DNA of 64,000 nt, taken from contig NW_026946359.1 of assembly GCF_035222275.1 (NCBI RefSeq), positions 5,332,001-5,396,000 of the forward strand. The letters are read 5' to 3'. The translations under genes were made by a program, and so were the position numbers. Shown in pieces: positions 21,535 through 33,278 of this stretch (positions are counted from its first letter, which is position 1; every line of letters begins with the position of its first letter). The DNA comes from Podospora bellae-mahoneyi (taxonomy: Eukaryota; Ascomycota; Sordariomycetes; Sordariales; Podosporaceae). The notes below the pieces were generated by a model. It did not search any database and was not told the DNA's origin. It worked only from the letters and a program-made list of their open reading frames with translations.

Positions 21535-22781
21535 TTTTGAGAGGCTCGGGTATGGAGTATCGAGATGATGGTTATGGGAGAGGAGTCGTCGAGCGGAGGA
21601 TGAGTTGAGTTGGGCAGCGAGGAAAAGTGCAGAGTTTGGCGAGCGAAGAGGCACAAAGCCGAATGGGTAGGGCAAACCGATGGACAAAGTTGAGAAGATA
21701 TTTCTCTTTTTGTGGGAGACGGTGGGAATCTAGAGGCGAAACACAAGCGACGAAAGAAAAATGAGCGAAAAAGAGTCGTAACAGGTCGTCAGAAAAAATC
21801 GTTAAGGAATCGTGAGATTAGGAGGGCAGGATGGTTGCCTCCCGCAGAGAGCCAAATTTTGCGGTGGACGGGGAAAGATCAATGTCGACTCTGCGACGAC
21901 ATGGAAACCCTCTTTGCGACGTCTGCTCGCTGGTGGGCGGGGTGTCCGGTGCCAAGACCCGCGGCCGTACCCCTCGTTGATCTGGGCGTTCAAGTCAGGG
22001 GCTGTCACTCCCCCGCAGCAGTCAGATCGATGGTGCAAGGGCAACACAACGTTGTGTGAACAATTGGACGTGAAGTGGCGGCAAGCATAAGGTCGGGTAG
22101 GTTTACGACGGGAAGCAACAGCTCAGTTTGGCTTTCAGCCAATCTGCAAGTATGGCTGGTGTCCTCCAGCAACATTACGACATCAGAGACATCAGCGAGC
22201 ATCAGAGGATCGCTCGGCAACCATCCTGGCTCTAACCTTATCTGACTTCCTAGGTACTTGGAAGACTATGAATATGGAACGTGGTCTTGTAGACATCCCA
22301 ACAAAACCCTGAAACCTACAAGGGCCCATATATATGTAGATATTGCTATGATGAGACGAAAGAAAAAACATGCCTCCTTGTTCTGCATGTAGGCCACCTC
22401 ATGATATTGAAGCCTGACAGATATGGAGCTCCAAGAAGGCCCGTGCTGGAGATGGGAGCTTCCCCTGGGACCCGTCACCCCATCCGCAGCCACGCCGCTG
22501 TTCAACCCCTCCAGGAGCAACCAGCTTGCGGACTTTCGTCTTCCAACCATTTCCATTCCCACTATTCACTGTTAGCCTTACAAATCGGCAGCTCCATTAC
22601 TCGAGTTTCCCAGTCAATCTTTTTTCAAACCATCTCAAGTTATCGCAGGAGCTGCATCGACAACCAGCCTCGCGACGAACACCTGCTGCCGTCATTGCTC
22701 CACCAGCACTTTCATTGACTGACACCCATCGCTACGATACCCCGCCTACCTAAGCTCCCAGAGAGCCCAACCGAGATCGAG
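21535..22781. other. shared promoter region of STRAP-like and Doa1-like genes
   Basis: A divergent intergenic region of about 1.2 kb with pyrimidine-rich stretches close to both start codons. No open frame of interest and no repeat was seen. Confidence 0.5.
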
Positions 22782-25314
22782 ATGCCGGACTTCAAGCTCT
22801 CGGCCCAACTGAAGGGGCACGAAGCTGATGTGCGTTTCCAACTAATTTCTTCATGACTCGTTCAACTAACGACCACTTAGGTTCGTGCCGTTGCGTTCCC
22901 TTCCGCGAATCTCGTTGTCTCGACCTCCCGCGATAGAACCGTCCGTCTCTGGCGCAAGACTGCCCCGCAACCCCCGACATTTGATGAAACTATCGCCAGC
23001 CAGGGACATGGCTATATCAACTCGGTTGCTTTCTTGCCGCCATCTTCGGAGTGGCCCGAGGGCCTAGTCATTTCCGCCGGGTACGAGGCCATCATCGAAG
23101 TCAGGCGCCCAAGCCTAACTTCAACCGACAATGCCGATCGCCTTCTCGTAGGCCATGGCCACAACGTCTGCACCCTTGATGTTTCTCCAGCCGGGAAATA
23201 TCTGGTGTCCGGAGGGTGGGATGGCAAAGCCATCATTTGGAGAACGGACAAGTGGGAGCAGGCTGCCCAGCTTGCCCATGATGGTGAAGTGAAGACCATC
23301 TGGACGGTCTTGGCATTCGATGAGAACACGGTCATTACTGGCAGTGCCGATGCCCACATCCGCATCTATGACATTCGAAAGGTCAACAATAACAACGAAG
23401 TAGAACCAAGACGCACTCTCACAACCAATTCCGTTGTGCGCGCCTTGTGCAAACTTCCAACTGGTCTGAAGAAGCACCCAAGTGGGGCCGACTTCGCCAG
23501 CGCCGACAATGACGGCATCATCAGGCTGTGGAAGTTAGACGGTACGGAGGTCGGAGAATTGCGTGGCCACGATAGCTTCATCTACTCCCTCGCTTGTCTT
23601 CCCAACGGCGAGATTGTCAGTGGTGGTGAGGACCGAACAGTCCGGGTATGGAAGGGGTCAGAGTGTGTCCAGACAATCACGCACCCTGCGATCTCAGTAT
23701 GGACGGTAGCCGTGTGCCCTGAGAATGGAGACATTGTGTCAGGTGCCAGTGACCATACAGTCCGAGTTTTTACCCGTAACCCGGACCGGGCGGCGGATGC
23801 TGAGGCTTTGGTCCAGTTCGAGGAGGCTGTTCGTACATCGGCGATACCACAACAGCAGCTCGGGCCTTCGATCAATAAGGAACAGCTGGATCCCCACACT
23901 TGGCTCCAAACCAACGTGGGCCAGAAAGATGGGCAAGTGAAGACGGTTTTGGAGGAGAATGGCACAATCGGTGCCTACCAGTGGTCACGAGGTCGGTTAT
24001 TTGACATGATATGCAACTCAGGAGCTCAGACACTAACGTCAAACAGGTGAGCAGCGATGGATCCATGTCGGCACAGTCGTCGACTCGACTGGCAGCACCG
24101 GCCGCAAGGTTCCATATAACGGCCAAGAATACGACTATGTTTTCGACGTTGATATCAAGGAGGGGGCACCGCCACTCAAGCTCCCTTACAACCTTTCTCA
24201 AAACCCTTACGAGGCAGCAACCAAGTTCTTGGGTGACAACGAGCTGCCAATATCATATCTCGACCAAGTGGCCCAATTTATCACTTCGAATACCCAAGGT
24301 GCGACGATTGGCCAATCCTCAGGGTTGGCTGATCCATATGGGACAGAAGCCCAGTCCGCAGCTGATCAATCATCACAACCGTCGACCAAGTTCTTGCCGC
24401 ATACAGACTACCTCGCCCTTACGGTAGCCAAGTCTGAGCCTGTGTTGAAGAAGCTCAAAAGCCTTAATGAGAAGCATATCCTTGCTGGCAATAAGCGCAT
24501 TTCCATGAACCCGAGTGGCCTCAACGTTGTCGAGCATGCTCTCCAAGCTACCATGGGAGTGCAAGCTGCGAGTCAGAAGGGGAAGTTACCCCCAGCGCTC
24601 AACGACGCGACCCAGATTGTTTTGAGCATCGCCACACAGTGGCCGTACAGCGATCGACTTCCTGCTCTCGACGCACTTCGGTGCTTAGTCACCTGGCCGG
24701 GTGTCGCCACTGTGACCGATCCCAGAGGCGGCGATATCGCTAACACTGCGCTCAGAAGCGCGCTCGATGTTCAGTCACCAATTCAAACCGACACCCCTTT
24801 AACCGAGTTAGCTCACGGGGTTGATGTTTCTACCGTCAACCCCAACAATGTCATGATGGCACTCCGGACCATTACCAACCTGTTCACTACACTCGAGGGG
24901 AGACAGCTGGTCACATCGGACGCTACCAACATTACGACCGTGCTCGGCAGAATTGCTGGTCTCGGAGAAGGCCTAAGTCCCATTGGGGCAGAGAACAACA
25001 ACGTCCAAATCGCCTTGACGTCCGCAATTTTCAACTTTGCTTGCTTGGGCTTCAACGAACGCAGCACGGTCAACTTCACCGTCATCTCCAACATCTGTGA
25101 GATTGCTGCGGCTGTTATCAGCAGACAGAGGGATGCTGAGGTCCTCTTCCGCGCAGTCATGACGCTTGGCATGGTTCTTTCCACCGGTGGCCAGGCCCAA
25201 CAGGTAGCCAAGGCCCTCGAGGTTGGGGAGGCGATTGGTGAAGCGGCCAAGAAGTCGGGAGAGGAGAGGATCAAGTCGTTGGCAAAGGAGTGCTATGGTT
25301 ATCTGAGGCAATAA
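22782..25314 (+). CDS. doa1: Doa1/Ufd3 (PLAA) ubiquitin-binding Cdc48 cofactor
   Basis: Three exons, join(22782..22829, 22881..23991, 24047..25314), encode 808 residues. Intron 1 (51 nt, GTGCGT/TTAG) joins KLSAQLKGHEAD to VRAVAFPSANLVVSTSRDRT. Intron 2 (55 nt, GTCGGT, CACTAAC branch, ACAG) falls at the start of the PFU domain. A WD propeller fills residues ~1-300 (for example GHDSFIYSLACLPNGEIVSG followed by GEDRTVRVW). The PFU ubiquitin-binding domain follows (GEQRWIHVGTVVD, YDYVFDVDIKEGAPPLKLPY). The Armadillo-like PUL domain that binds the Cdc48 tail fills ~540-808 and ends ECYGYLRQ. Domain order and length match yeast Doa1 (715 aa) and human PLAA (795 aa). It controls ubiquitin levels and turnover of Cdc48 clients. 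Confidence 0.95.
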
Positions 25315-25570
25315 GTGTGACACGTGGTGAATGAAGTGTGAGGGAATATTGTATATATGAGGTTACCCAGCTACCTCTAATGCTTTGCTAGTACAGCAGA
25401 GGTCCGACGCGGAGGGCGAAAAGGGAAGGGATGGAGGAAAGAGTTACAGTACTTAGGGACAGAGATTAGAGCCTTTGATGTTACAGACATGGGTTAGTAG
25501 GAGGCAACGAGATGTTATCCCACTTAGTTTCAGTATAGTGACAGTCTACTCTTGTCTCACGTAGTCGCTA

Positions 25571-25684
25571 TCAAGTTCTGTCGCCTTTCTCGCTCACCTG
25601 TTCGGGGGTAAAGATGCCTTCCCGTTGCTCTACGAAAATAGCCCCTGAAGCCACCCGGCCCCCCCCCGGTTGTCTGTCAGACAT
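25571..25684 (-). CDS. Possible small protein or first coding exon (unrecognised)
   Basis: A 37-residue frame begins with an ATG (MSDRQPGGGRVASGAIFVEQ). It has protein-like composition. Inside it, CCC GAA CAG|GTGAGC looks like a splice donor, so it might be the first exon of a small minus-strand gene. No convincing downstream exon was found, and no family is recognised. It may be chance. Confidence 0.2.
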   Translation of the reverse strand: MSDRQPGGGRVASGAIFVEQREGIFTPEQVSEKGDRT

Positions 25685-26272
25685 CAGGAAACTTGACTTG
25701 CGGGACTGTTGTTGGCTGGTGTGGTGGGTGGTGGTGTGAGAAGTGTATCTGCTGGCGCCCGGCGCAACGGTGACGGAAAACGTGATTTGAGCCGCTTTAC
25801 TCCCTAAACTGAACACGCCACTGAAACCGAAACCTGGGCGGAGAAAGCTTGTCACTTTAATTCGGCATTTGGGCGGCGGCTGATGAGGGGGTTTTGGTGC
25901 TTCAAGGTTGATGCTGACTCTGTCTGCTACAGCTTTCTCACATTGGGGAGGACTCTTGGGTGGTTTACTGGATGGTTGGATGGATGGGGTTCCCGAAATC
26001 CGGAGGTAAGATGGTTGGAGATGAGATGTGGGTTGGTCAATGTAAAATCGTACCAAGCAAGACAATCCAGTGTTTTGTTCAGAATTGTTTCGAATTTTTG
26101 CAGCTGCCTTTTCTGACAATTTCTATTCGAGGTAGCATAAAAACAGCCTCAGTTTGTGATCCTGTCTACTCTCTGCCTTGAGTAACAGTCTGCTCCTCTC
26201 CCAGCTCTCTGTGACAAGAGGGAAAAAAGTTGTAAGTGAGAAAATATTAAACAACGAGAAAAGAAAATTCCC

Positions 26273-26299
26273 AAAAAAAAAAAAAAAAAAAAAAAAAAA
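26273..26299 (+). repeat. poly-A tract
   Basis: An uninterrupted run of 27 A. No target-site duplication or coding remnant was seen beside it, so it is listed as a simple repeat. Confidence 0.95.
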
Positions 26300-26493
26300 G
26301 GTTTATATCACAGCACAAAACCGGGCAGATATAGTACCCTCCCAAAAATAAATATCTTTCCTTCACCCTCTCGCCTTAAACGCCGTCCAGAAATGCCGAC
26401 ACGAGATCCTGGTTTTGCCTTCAGGATCAAAAATATACAAAGTGCCAAACAGTGACACACGCAACCCGCCTGCCAAAATTGTGACGGGTCACA

Positions 26494-27371
26494 TCATAGC
26501 AGCGCCCACAAACCGCCGAGAGCGAGTGGGACGTAGCCGAGCCATGCAAGAGTTGAGCCGCTGATAGTCATAGATCGTGCCGCGTCACTGGTGAGGTTGA
26601 CCGCTCCTTGTCCGGAAGCCCGAAGGGTGAGGGTGTACACGTCCGCGACGCCGATGTCGGTGCTGTTGAAGCAGTTGGTCTCGTTGACCTCGGCCAGTCT
26701 CGAATCGCCTGGTTCGACAAATGTGATGTCGACGCACTGCCGGTATTGTTAGTATCCATCGCCCTACGTGATGAAAGCATCGAGAGGATGGGAACGTACC
26801 GAGTAGAGAGCAGCGCCATGTACGGCCAACTCAACAACCTGAATTGTGGCATTGTCGCCAGCCTTGACCGTCGCGTTCACTGGCAGTGGTACTTGAGGGA
26901 GGCAGACGGTGCCGGGATACGGGTTCTTTGATGGGCCGAGGAGTTGGAAGGGGGGAACCATGGGGAAAGACATGTTGGGGGGACCGCCCGGTGGTCCATC
27001 TTCGGGGCCTTCAGTACCGAAACCCATGTTGACGTAGACCATTGCTGTTGCGTGGCCTTGGAACCAGCCGGGTTGGAAGGCGATGGCGCCGCCTTTTGTT
27101 GACCAGTAGGTTCGGTTTGTTGTTACTTCCATGCCGCCACCTAGGGGAGAAAAGTTAGCAATTCATGTCTTGGATTGTGTAACGGGGGAGGGGCAGCCTG
27201 AGATGAGAAAGATGGGGAGGGGAGCTTACATGGATACATCCATTGCATGCCGTATGGGAAGGTTTTGTTGGTGATGAGGTTGTTGCCTCTCCATCCTGGA
27301 TATGTGATGACAATGTGAGCAGAGGCGACAGCGGCTGTTGTCAGAGCCGTGAGAAACGTTGATGTGAGCAT
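26494..27371 (-). CDS. X325/Bim1-like secreted, probably GPI-anchored copper-type protein
   Basis: Three exons, complement(26494..26736, 26800..27140, 27230..27371), encode 241 residues. The signal peptide (MLTSTFLTALTTAAVASA) ends directly before HIVITYPGWRGNN, so the mature protein would start with His, as copper-binding LPMO-like proteins do. A second His is in QPGWFQGHATAMVYVN and the likely Asp ligand is in CVDITF. Introns of 89 and 63 nt (the second with an ACTAAC branch) rejoin YPCGGMEV and LYSCVDIT exactly. The end ...GSTLAWLGYVPLALGGLWALL is hydrophobic, with small residues before it, as for GPI attachment. In the X325/Bim1 family one copper ligand is Asp rather than the LPMO axial Tyr pattern, and the proteins act in copper acquisition rather than polysaccharide cleavage (Cryptococcus Bim1). 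That role is inferred here. Confidence 0.9.
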
Positions 27372-29322
27372 TTTGGCGAAGTGTGTCGTTGGATGCGATA
27401 TGTGAATGTGTAACCAAAGTTTTGCGTGATCAGAGCCTCACGAGGGCTTTCCCTTTCAATTCCGGCTCTTCTTTTTCTCCAAGAAAACCTTCTCAGTCGA
27501 ATGTCTCAATTCCTCCTTCTAGATCGCCAGTTCTTTGCCGATCAATATCTGGATCACTGTCCTGGTCTGGTGGTCCCAGTGTTGACCGACGGAACGTCTG
27601 TATCTGGAGTTGAGATTTGTGAATTCGGTATAAGAAAGACAACCGCAGAAATAAGAAGCAGGGAAAAGGCCAGAAGAACAGGTCGTGCTGGGCGGACGGG
27701 AGGGTAATATCTGGTGGTGGTGACCCATCGGCCCTATGTATGCAGCCATTCCCCTCTCCTCTCCAGCCGCCCAGTGGTCCCTGTCACCCCCCCAGGCCCA
27801 GTCACCTTCACACCCTTCCACCGCCGTGACCCGACTTTGCCATGCCGAAGCACCAACGGGCACAGCAAGCAATCTGGGCGGCTTTTTGGCAGCAGCATGC
27901 ACCTGAGCATCCCGACCACTCAGAGGGCACAAAAAAGCTTGAAGGGGTGCGAGCTGTGCATGCCGACCCTGCCGACCCCCTGCCATGAAGGGAGCCCACG
28001 GCCAATGAGCGGGCAAAGGTGGCCGCTCGGCTGCTGGGCAAGTCGCTAACCTGGGGCGATATCGTCAAGCCTTCATGCTCGAATCTGCATACTATCACCA
28101 TTTAACACCGACGGCTCTCCCAATTGAGAACAATGGGGAGCTGGCCTGGACATCGAATTCTTAGTGCATCTTGGGAAAATCTAGAACGGCGATCTTCGTA
28201 GAAGCGCAACTGTAGTTTCGACTGACACACCAGCCCACACTGATTTAGACCTGCAGTGTCGCTCCGGAGCCGTGATGCGGGGTCCTGATGAGAGAGATTT
28301 TGGGACTTTCTGCCATCGTGCTACACCAGCAGGTTGCACAGAAAGGCTGGTGGTGCTTGGCTGGGGTTCCAGTCACATCAAACTGATCACAGAGCCATCT
28401 CCACTGTGTGCCGTCTCTCCTCCAACCTTTCCTCACAGCTAAGCGCCCAGCCATGTGTCTGGGAACCAATCAAGATCGGGCATGCGAACGGTTTAGGGGC
28501 GATCTGTCAACCCTCGGATTCTCTCTCCCTTCAGCAAAAACCCTCGACCAAATTCTTTTCCGCGGGAGTGTGGTATCGGTTCTCGATGCAGTGCGACTCT
28601 GCGAAGAGCTATTTCTGACTGGGATGCATTCTTCGGTTCTGCCATTCTGGCCCTCAAAATGCGCAGCCACTGTAGATCAGTGAATCACGGCCAGCTTGGG
28701 TGAAAGCTGATTGACTACGAAACAGCCCTACCTATACACATTGGTGGCGGGAGCTTTCTGGTGTTCTCGAGAGCCGGATGCTCGGACGAATGACTTGCAT
28801 CGCGGGATGGCCAAAATAGTGGCCGCGTCAACAGTCTGGTGTGTGTAACGCTTCTGCAGCCCATATATGAAGTAAGCTGACTGCTGGTACCCGAGCTCGG
28901 CATGTCTGGTGAAGATGTCATAAATTCGGAATAGAAATGGGCGTAAATCAGAATCAATGAATAGCAGGAAGCAAAAGGCATTTCCTCTGTTCGATATGAT
29001 GAGGATTCATGAGTCCCTGACAAAACCAGCCTGACCAGGCTCAGTGCCCAGTGGATTGTGGGAAGCATCGCGATTAAGTGGGCCAATCCCAACCCTGAGA
29101 TCTTCCCCGCATAAACCAGAGACAGTTTGAACACGGAAGGCGGTGAACATGTTTCTGCCTATCGTATTTCTTATCGCACAACTGCCCCTCGGTTTGGCTT
29201 GCTTCTACACGGGAAACCCTGCAGGAGAGCTGGTGATTGGAGCGACTTGCAAACTTGGAGCTTTTGTGAACCATTTCAGTCTATCAATTTTCAGGATCCT
29301 TTTCGAGCACGTCTGACACATC
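27372..29322. other. intergenic, about 1.95 kb without a supported gene
   Basis: This divergent gap lies between the X325 and SRR1-domain genes. Several frames of 90-165 codons exist but have skewed Arg/Ser/Cys composition and no start context, so they were not called. No repeat was recognised. Confidence 0.45.
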
Positions 29323-30312
29323 ATGGCTGACACCGGAGCCGAGTGGAATCAGGTCAAGCGGAAAGGCAGAAAACTTCGCCATGTATCCAAGCCAGTGGCT
29401 GATGAGAAGGCTCCTTCGGACAATCTGCAGCCAAACCCAAATCCAGAATACTCTATTGGTGATCTCTCAAAATACCACGGCGGTGTGACCAGAAAATTCG
29501 AGCAGTCTGCATGCTGGCAGAAACTAGAGAGACTCCTCGACTCGGCTCTCTCATCACGCCAACAACTACCACGCATTACCAGGGCAGTGTGTCTAGGGAC
29601 AGGACCATATGATCCAGCCGATGGCAGTTCTCAAGCAAGGTGGACAGCTCACATGCAGACAGCTGCATTCTGTGCCATTATCAATACAATTCGTGGGTCA
29701 TGATGGACTGGTGCAACTCACAGATGGGGGCTAATCAAGAAGGGATCAGGATCTAAAACAAACCAAGAAATCAAGTGTTTCATTCAAGAGCCCCGATTTA
29801 CACAAATTGATAAGGAATTCTGCAGCAAACTCGATCTCGAGGCCGTTGACAGTCCAGCTGGATTCGATCTTGTTGATGAGAACACACTGCTCTATGCCAT
29901 ACATCTCGAACTTGAAATCTGCAACCTGGCCATGAGAAAATCTCTGCCGACCGTTTTCATTGGTACCGGCTTGGATGAATGGCTACGGGTGGTAGATGGC
30001 ACCAAGGAGAGACCAGGGCATCTCCATCGTTTTTTCAAGTTGGAGGACAACTATCACAAGCTCCCTTTTCCGGATCTCGATTACATTTTCTCAAGCACCA
30101 GCATATACCTGAGAGAAGATCAACAGACACACGATGTGTGTGAGCGAGGCCCTATCGAGGAGGCGGGAAAAGAAGAAGTGGGCCAACAAGATACTGAAAA
30201 GAAAGGGGATGAAAAGACTGAGAGCAAAACGAAATCTCAGTCTTTGGAAGATCAAGACACTGCTACCAAGAGCGATATCGATTCTCTGAGGCTTGATAAG
30301 CTTGTGACTTAA
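29323..30312 (+). CDS. SRR1-domain protein
   Basis: Exons 29323..29692 and 29750..30312 encode 310 residues. The 57-nt intron has a GTGGGT donor, a GGCTAATC branch site and an ATCAG acceptor. Its size is a multiple of three, but it contains an in-frame TGA, so it must be spliced. The SRR1-like core runs from ITRAVCLGTGPYDPADGSSQ to the block CFIQEPRFTQIDKEFCSKLD, EAVDSPAGFDLVDENTLLYA, IHLELEI, then LPTVFIGTGLDEW. The C-terminal ~60 residues are a charged Lys/Glu-rich tail. SRR1 is known from plant light signalling and from yeast Ber1 (microtubule-related), but the molecular activity is unclear. Filamentous fungi often have several diverged copies, sometimes lineage-specific. Confidence 0.8.
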
Positions 30313-31178
30313 TATGAATCCAGATTGACACTAGTCCTGTCTCAGAGCGTCCCCCAAATGGTCCAGCTTGAGGATACCTTGGGCTGTGGGATTATCGAGC
30401 GTTTTTCTTTGGAAAGAAAAGTTCATTGTATGGAGGTGTGCCACTGGTTTATGAATACAGGTGGAAACCTTTGGTAGAATATCAGCACAGAGGACTTGCA
30501 CAGATGATTATTATCCTCAGTGGCAGTCAGTGTATATGTAACTGAACACACTTCAGTTTGCTGTTTTGTCACAAGAAGGACACCGGGTTGGCAGTTCTGG
30601 CCCTTAACCGTATCATATACAAAGCAAAGCGTCGGTATTCCAACACTCAATCAACAACCAGATTTACAGAACACCGTCTTTTCTTTCTATTCCAAGACAT
30701 AAAACGCGATATCCCACCCACGAACACCCGTCGTTTGTCACCCGTCATCCATCAACCTGCAACGTTCTCGCCTCTCAGGTGCCGCACACGCCGCTCCCAA
30801 CATGCAGCATCACGGAGAGTTTCCGCAAACCTCTAAAAACGTGTTGGTGTTGCAGCCCCCCCACACTGAATACCACAGGGGCCCGCATCCAAAGTCGCAA
30901 GGTCAAAGCGCGGCGCTCGCGATCCAATCTTCGCGAAATTGCGTTGACATGGGTTGGGGTTCATTCTGCCCACCTTGCGTTTTCCATTGTGCTGCATGAC
31001 GAGAATCCATTCTCTCCCTTTCTTTCCTTTTTCTCGTCTTGCACTCCGGCAACGCGCTCCGGCGCCCTTAAGTGACAAACAATCAGCATCGCGAAGTCGG
31101 CCGACGATTGTGTGACGGGATTGAGGGGCTGCGAACAACATTGACTGAGCGAGATGGACCCGCGGGTATAACCGAATC
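30313..31178. other. intergenic
   Basis: Between two tandem plus-strand genes. No gene was seen. The last ~300 bp are C/T-rich and likely hold the promoter of the PAN-like gene. Confidence 0.45.
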
Positions 31179-32240
31179 ATGACGGAGCCCTCAGCGCGCC
31201 AGGGAACCCCGTCCCACCCTGACGACATCGCCAACACCAACGACAACGACCACATCCAACACCGTGTACGGTTTGCTGAGGAGGGCCCAGAACCTGTCAT
31301 CTACCAGCACAACCCAAGACGACTCCAAGATGACGAGCCTTCACCGCCACCAGGTCCGGCTGTGTTTTGGGATGAGAACGAAAGCATCGCTCCAGCTCGG
31401 AACCAAGATCGGAACAGCATTGCGAACACGGCCGATACAGCAAACCTAGCTCAGTATACCTTCTACCGCGAGCCCACACCTCCGCCATACAGGCCGGATG
31501 AGAAGGGGTATGGGAATGATGCCGCCAGCGGCAGGATAGCTCTGGCATCCAGCGCCGGAGGAATTCCCGAAAGCGAACGTCGGCTTCATCTTCAACCCCA
31601 GAGGAGCAACTGGAGCGATGACGAGACAATGAGCCCAGTCGCCAGGAGAAAGCTTCTCTGGATTATCATCGCGGTTGCAATCGTGATTATGATAGGCGTT
31701 GCCGTGGGCGTGGGCGTTGGCGTTGGCGTAACAATGGCTCGCAAGTCTGCGGAAGCTCAGGAACAGGCCGAGTCCTCCACCACGCCGCCAGTCTCGGTGA
31801 TAGGCTCCAGTCCCACGCCAACACCGTCAGCAACACTCAATCCTGACCCCTCCGTTACATCATCGACATCTTCAGACGCACACACTTCTTCAACAGTCTC
31901 TTCCTCTACGCTCAGTGTCCCTTACCGACCGCCAAACCCTCATTCTGACTGCCCTGCGGCAAACAACACCATGTATCAAGTCCCGGGCTCCCACAAACGC
32001 TTCCTTCGCCTCTGCGGCATCGATTACCACGGAAGCACCTCTGCTCGTGATCTAACCCACATGTACACGGCCTCCATGGCGGATTGCATGAACAGCTGCG
32101 CTTCGTTTGACCAGTGCACTGCCGTCGGATGGGGGTTTCTCCCCGGCGACACGGGCAAGGAGCACCGCTGCTACATGAAGACCGACCTCAAGACCGGCCA
32201 TGCGGCAACAACCGATTGGTGTTTTGCCATGCTACAATAA
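31179..32240 (+). CDS. Single-pass membrane protein with PAN/apple-like extracellular domain
   Basis: A single exon of 353 residues. Residues 1-158 are a polar, proline-rich cytosolic-type region. A basic RRK precedes a transmembrane helix at ~159-185 containing an alternating Gly-Val run (GVAVGVGVGVGV). Next is a Ser/Thr-rich stalk (~195-250), probably O-glycosylated. A Cys-containing C-terminal domain follows (DCPAANNTMYQVPGSHKRFL, LCGIDYHG, MADCMNSCASFDQCTAVGW, HRCYMKTDLK, DWCFAML). The C-x3-C-x5-C spacing around DCMNSCASFDQC is typical of PAN/apple-like folds in fungal surface proteins. A wall-facing sensor or adhesion role would fit this architecture but is inference. No intron is needed. 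Confidence 0.75.
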   Translation: MTEPSARQGTPSHPDDIANTNDNDHIQHRVRFAEEGPEPVIYQHNPRRLQDDEPSPPPGPAVFWDENESIAPARNQDRNSIANTADTANLAQYTFYREPTPPPYRPDEKGYGNDAASGRIALASSAGGIPESERRLHLQPQRSNWSDDETMSPVARRKLLWIIIAVAIVIMIGVAVGVGVGVGVTMARKSAEAQEQAESSTTPPVSVIGSSPTPTPSATLNPDPSVTSSTSSDAHTSSTVSSSTLSVPYRPPNPHSDCPAANNTMYQVPGSHKRFLRLCGIDYHGSTSARDLTHMYTASMADCMNSCASFDQCTAVGWGFLPGDTGKEHRCYMKTDLKTGHAATTDWCFAMLQ

Positions 32241-33278
32241 TTTATTCACGTATCGCCAAACTGGCGGCATACCCACCTTGCTTATCTCATATTTCGACTC
32301 TTTTTCGACTGTGTATATCATTATTGAACACATGCTGCAAAACACTTGGCGCATTTTGGCAGCCAGGATGGATTTGCAAACAGATACCCCTTTTTTACAC
32401 ATGACACCCATATCGACACGCTCACGCGAAAACACACAACACATAAGACGACTTTTAAGGTTTACATATAATTCATAATGATGCTATTATATTTCTTTGG
32501 GGTTGGAAGTTTGGGGACGGACTTGGAGCGGAAGGGGTTTAGTGCTGGTGTCTTTTGGGCGGGATTTCTTGAACGACGGAGTTGAGAGGAAGGGCTAGTT
32601 TGGGGGTTTGATGAAGGGCTGGGAGCAAGATATGCTGTCGGTGAAAGCGTCGGCAGGGAGATAATACGGCAGTTGTGGACCTTTTTTTGTCTAATGTACC
32701 GTTATTGCTTCTCGACTAGCCAGCACGTCGTGGAGAGAAAGATAGACACTGCAATTTGAGGTCAAGGCCTTGAAAGGTACTAGAAACGCCCTCTGTTATC
32801 TTACAATCTCTGCAAATCAACTTTTAAATGCTTACGACTAGATATCCGTCCTCTATGACTGTCTTTGGTGGCCCTGCTGATATCTTTCTAGACCCTTATC
32901 CCCAGTAGTAGTCTGCATTAGTTTTCGCCCAGCATCAACAGACGTGGGTTGAGTTCGAGCACGGTAGTTACACGCGCGGCATGCGATTGTAGTTGCAAAC
33001 ACAGTTGAGGCTGGCTCTGGGCGTGGAGTCTTTTCAGCGGGAGCAAAGGTGACTGACCCCTGGGGGTAAGTTCGAGGGTTGTTTTGGGTTTTCTATGCCT
33101 TGCAGTCTTCTCATGATGTCAGCGGCCATGCGGTCTCGTTGGATAGAACTGTGTGGATTACTCAAGAACGTCTTTTTTATACTATCTAAACCATCCTATA
33201 AACTTGTTGCATCCGCTGGGTTCTGTGCTTGTGAGTTACGACTGTATAATTTTCCAAGCATATTCCACTGTCAATCCC
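32241..33278. other. convergent intergenic region
   Basis: This is the 3' side of two convergent genes. It is T-rich with several stop codons in all frames. Nothing was recognised. Confidence 0.45.

Larger units (their letters stand above)
25315..26493. other. convergent intergenic region
   Basis: It lies between the Doa1 and X325 genes. It holds a poly-A tract and a possible tiny reading frame, both listed separately. Nothing else was recognised. Confidence 0.4.
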
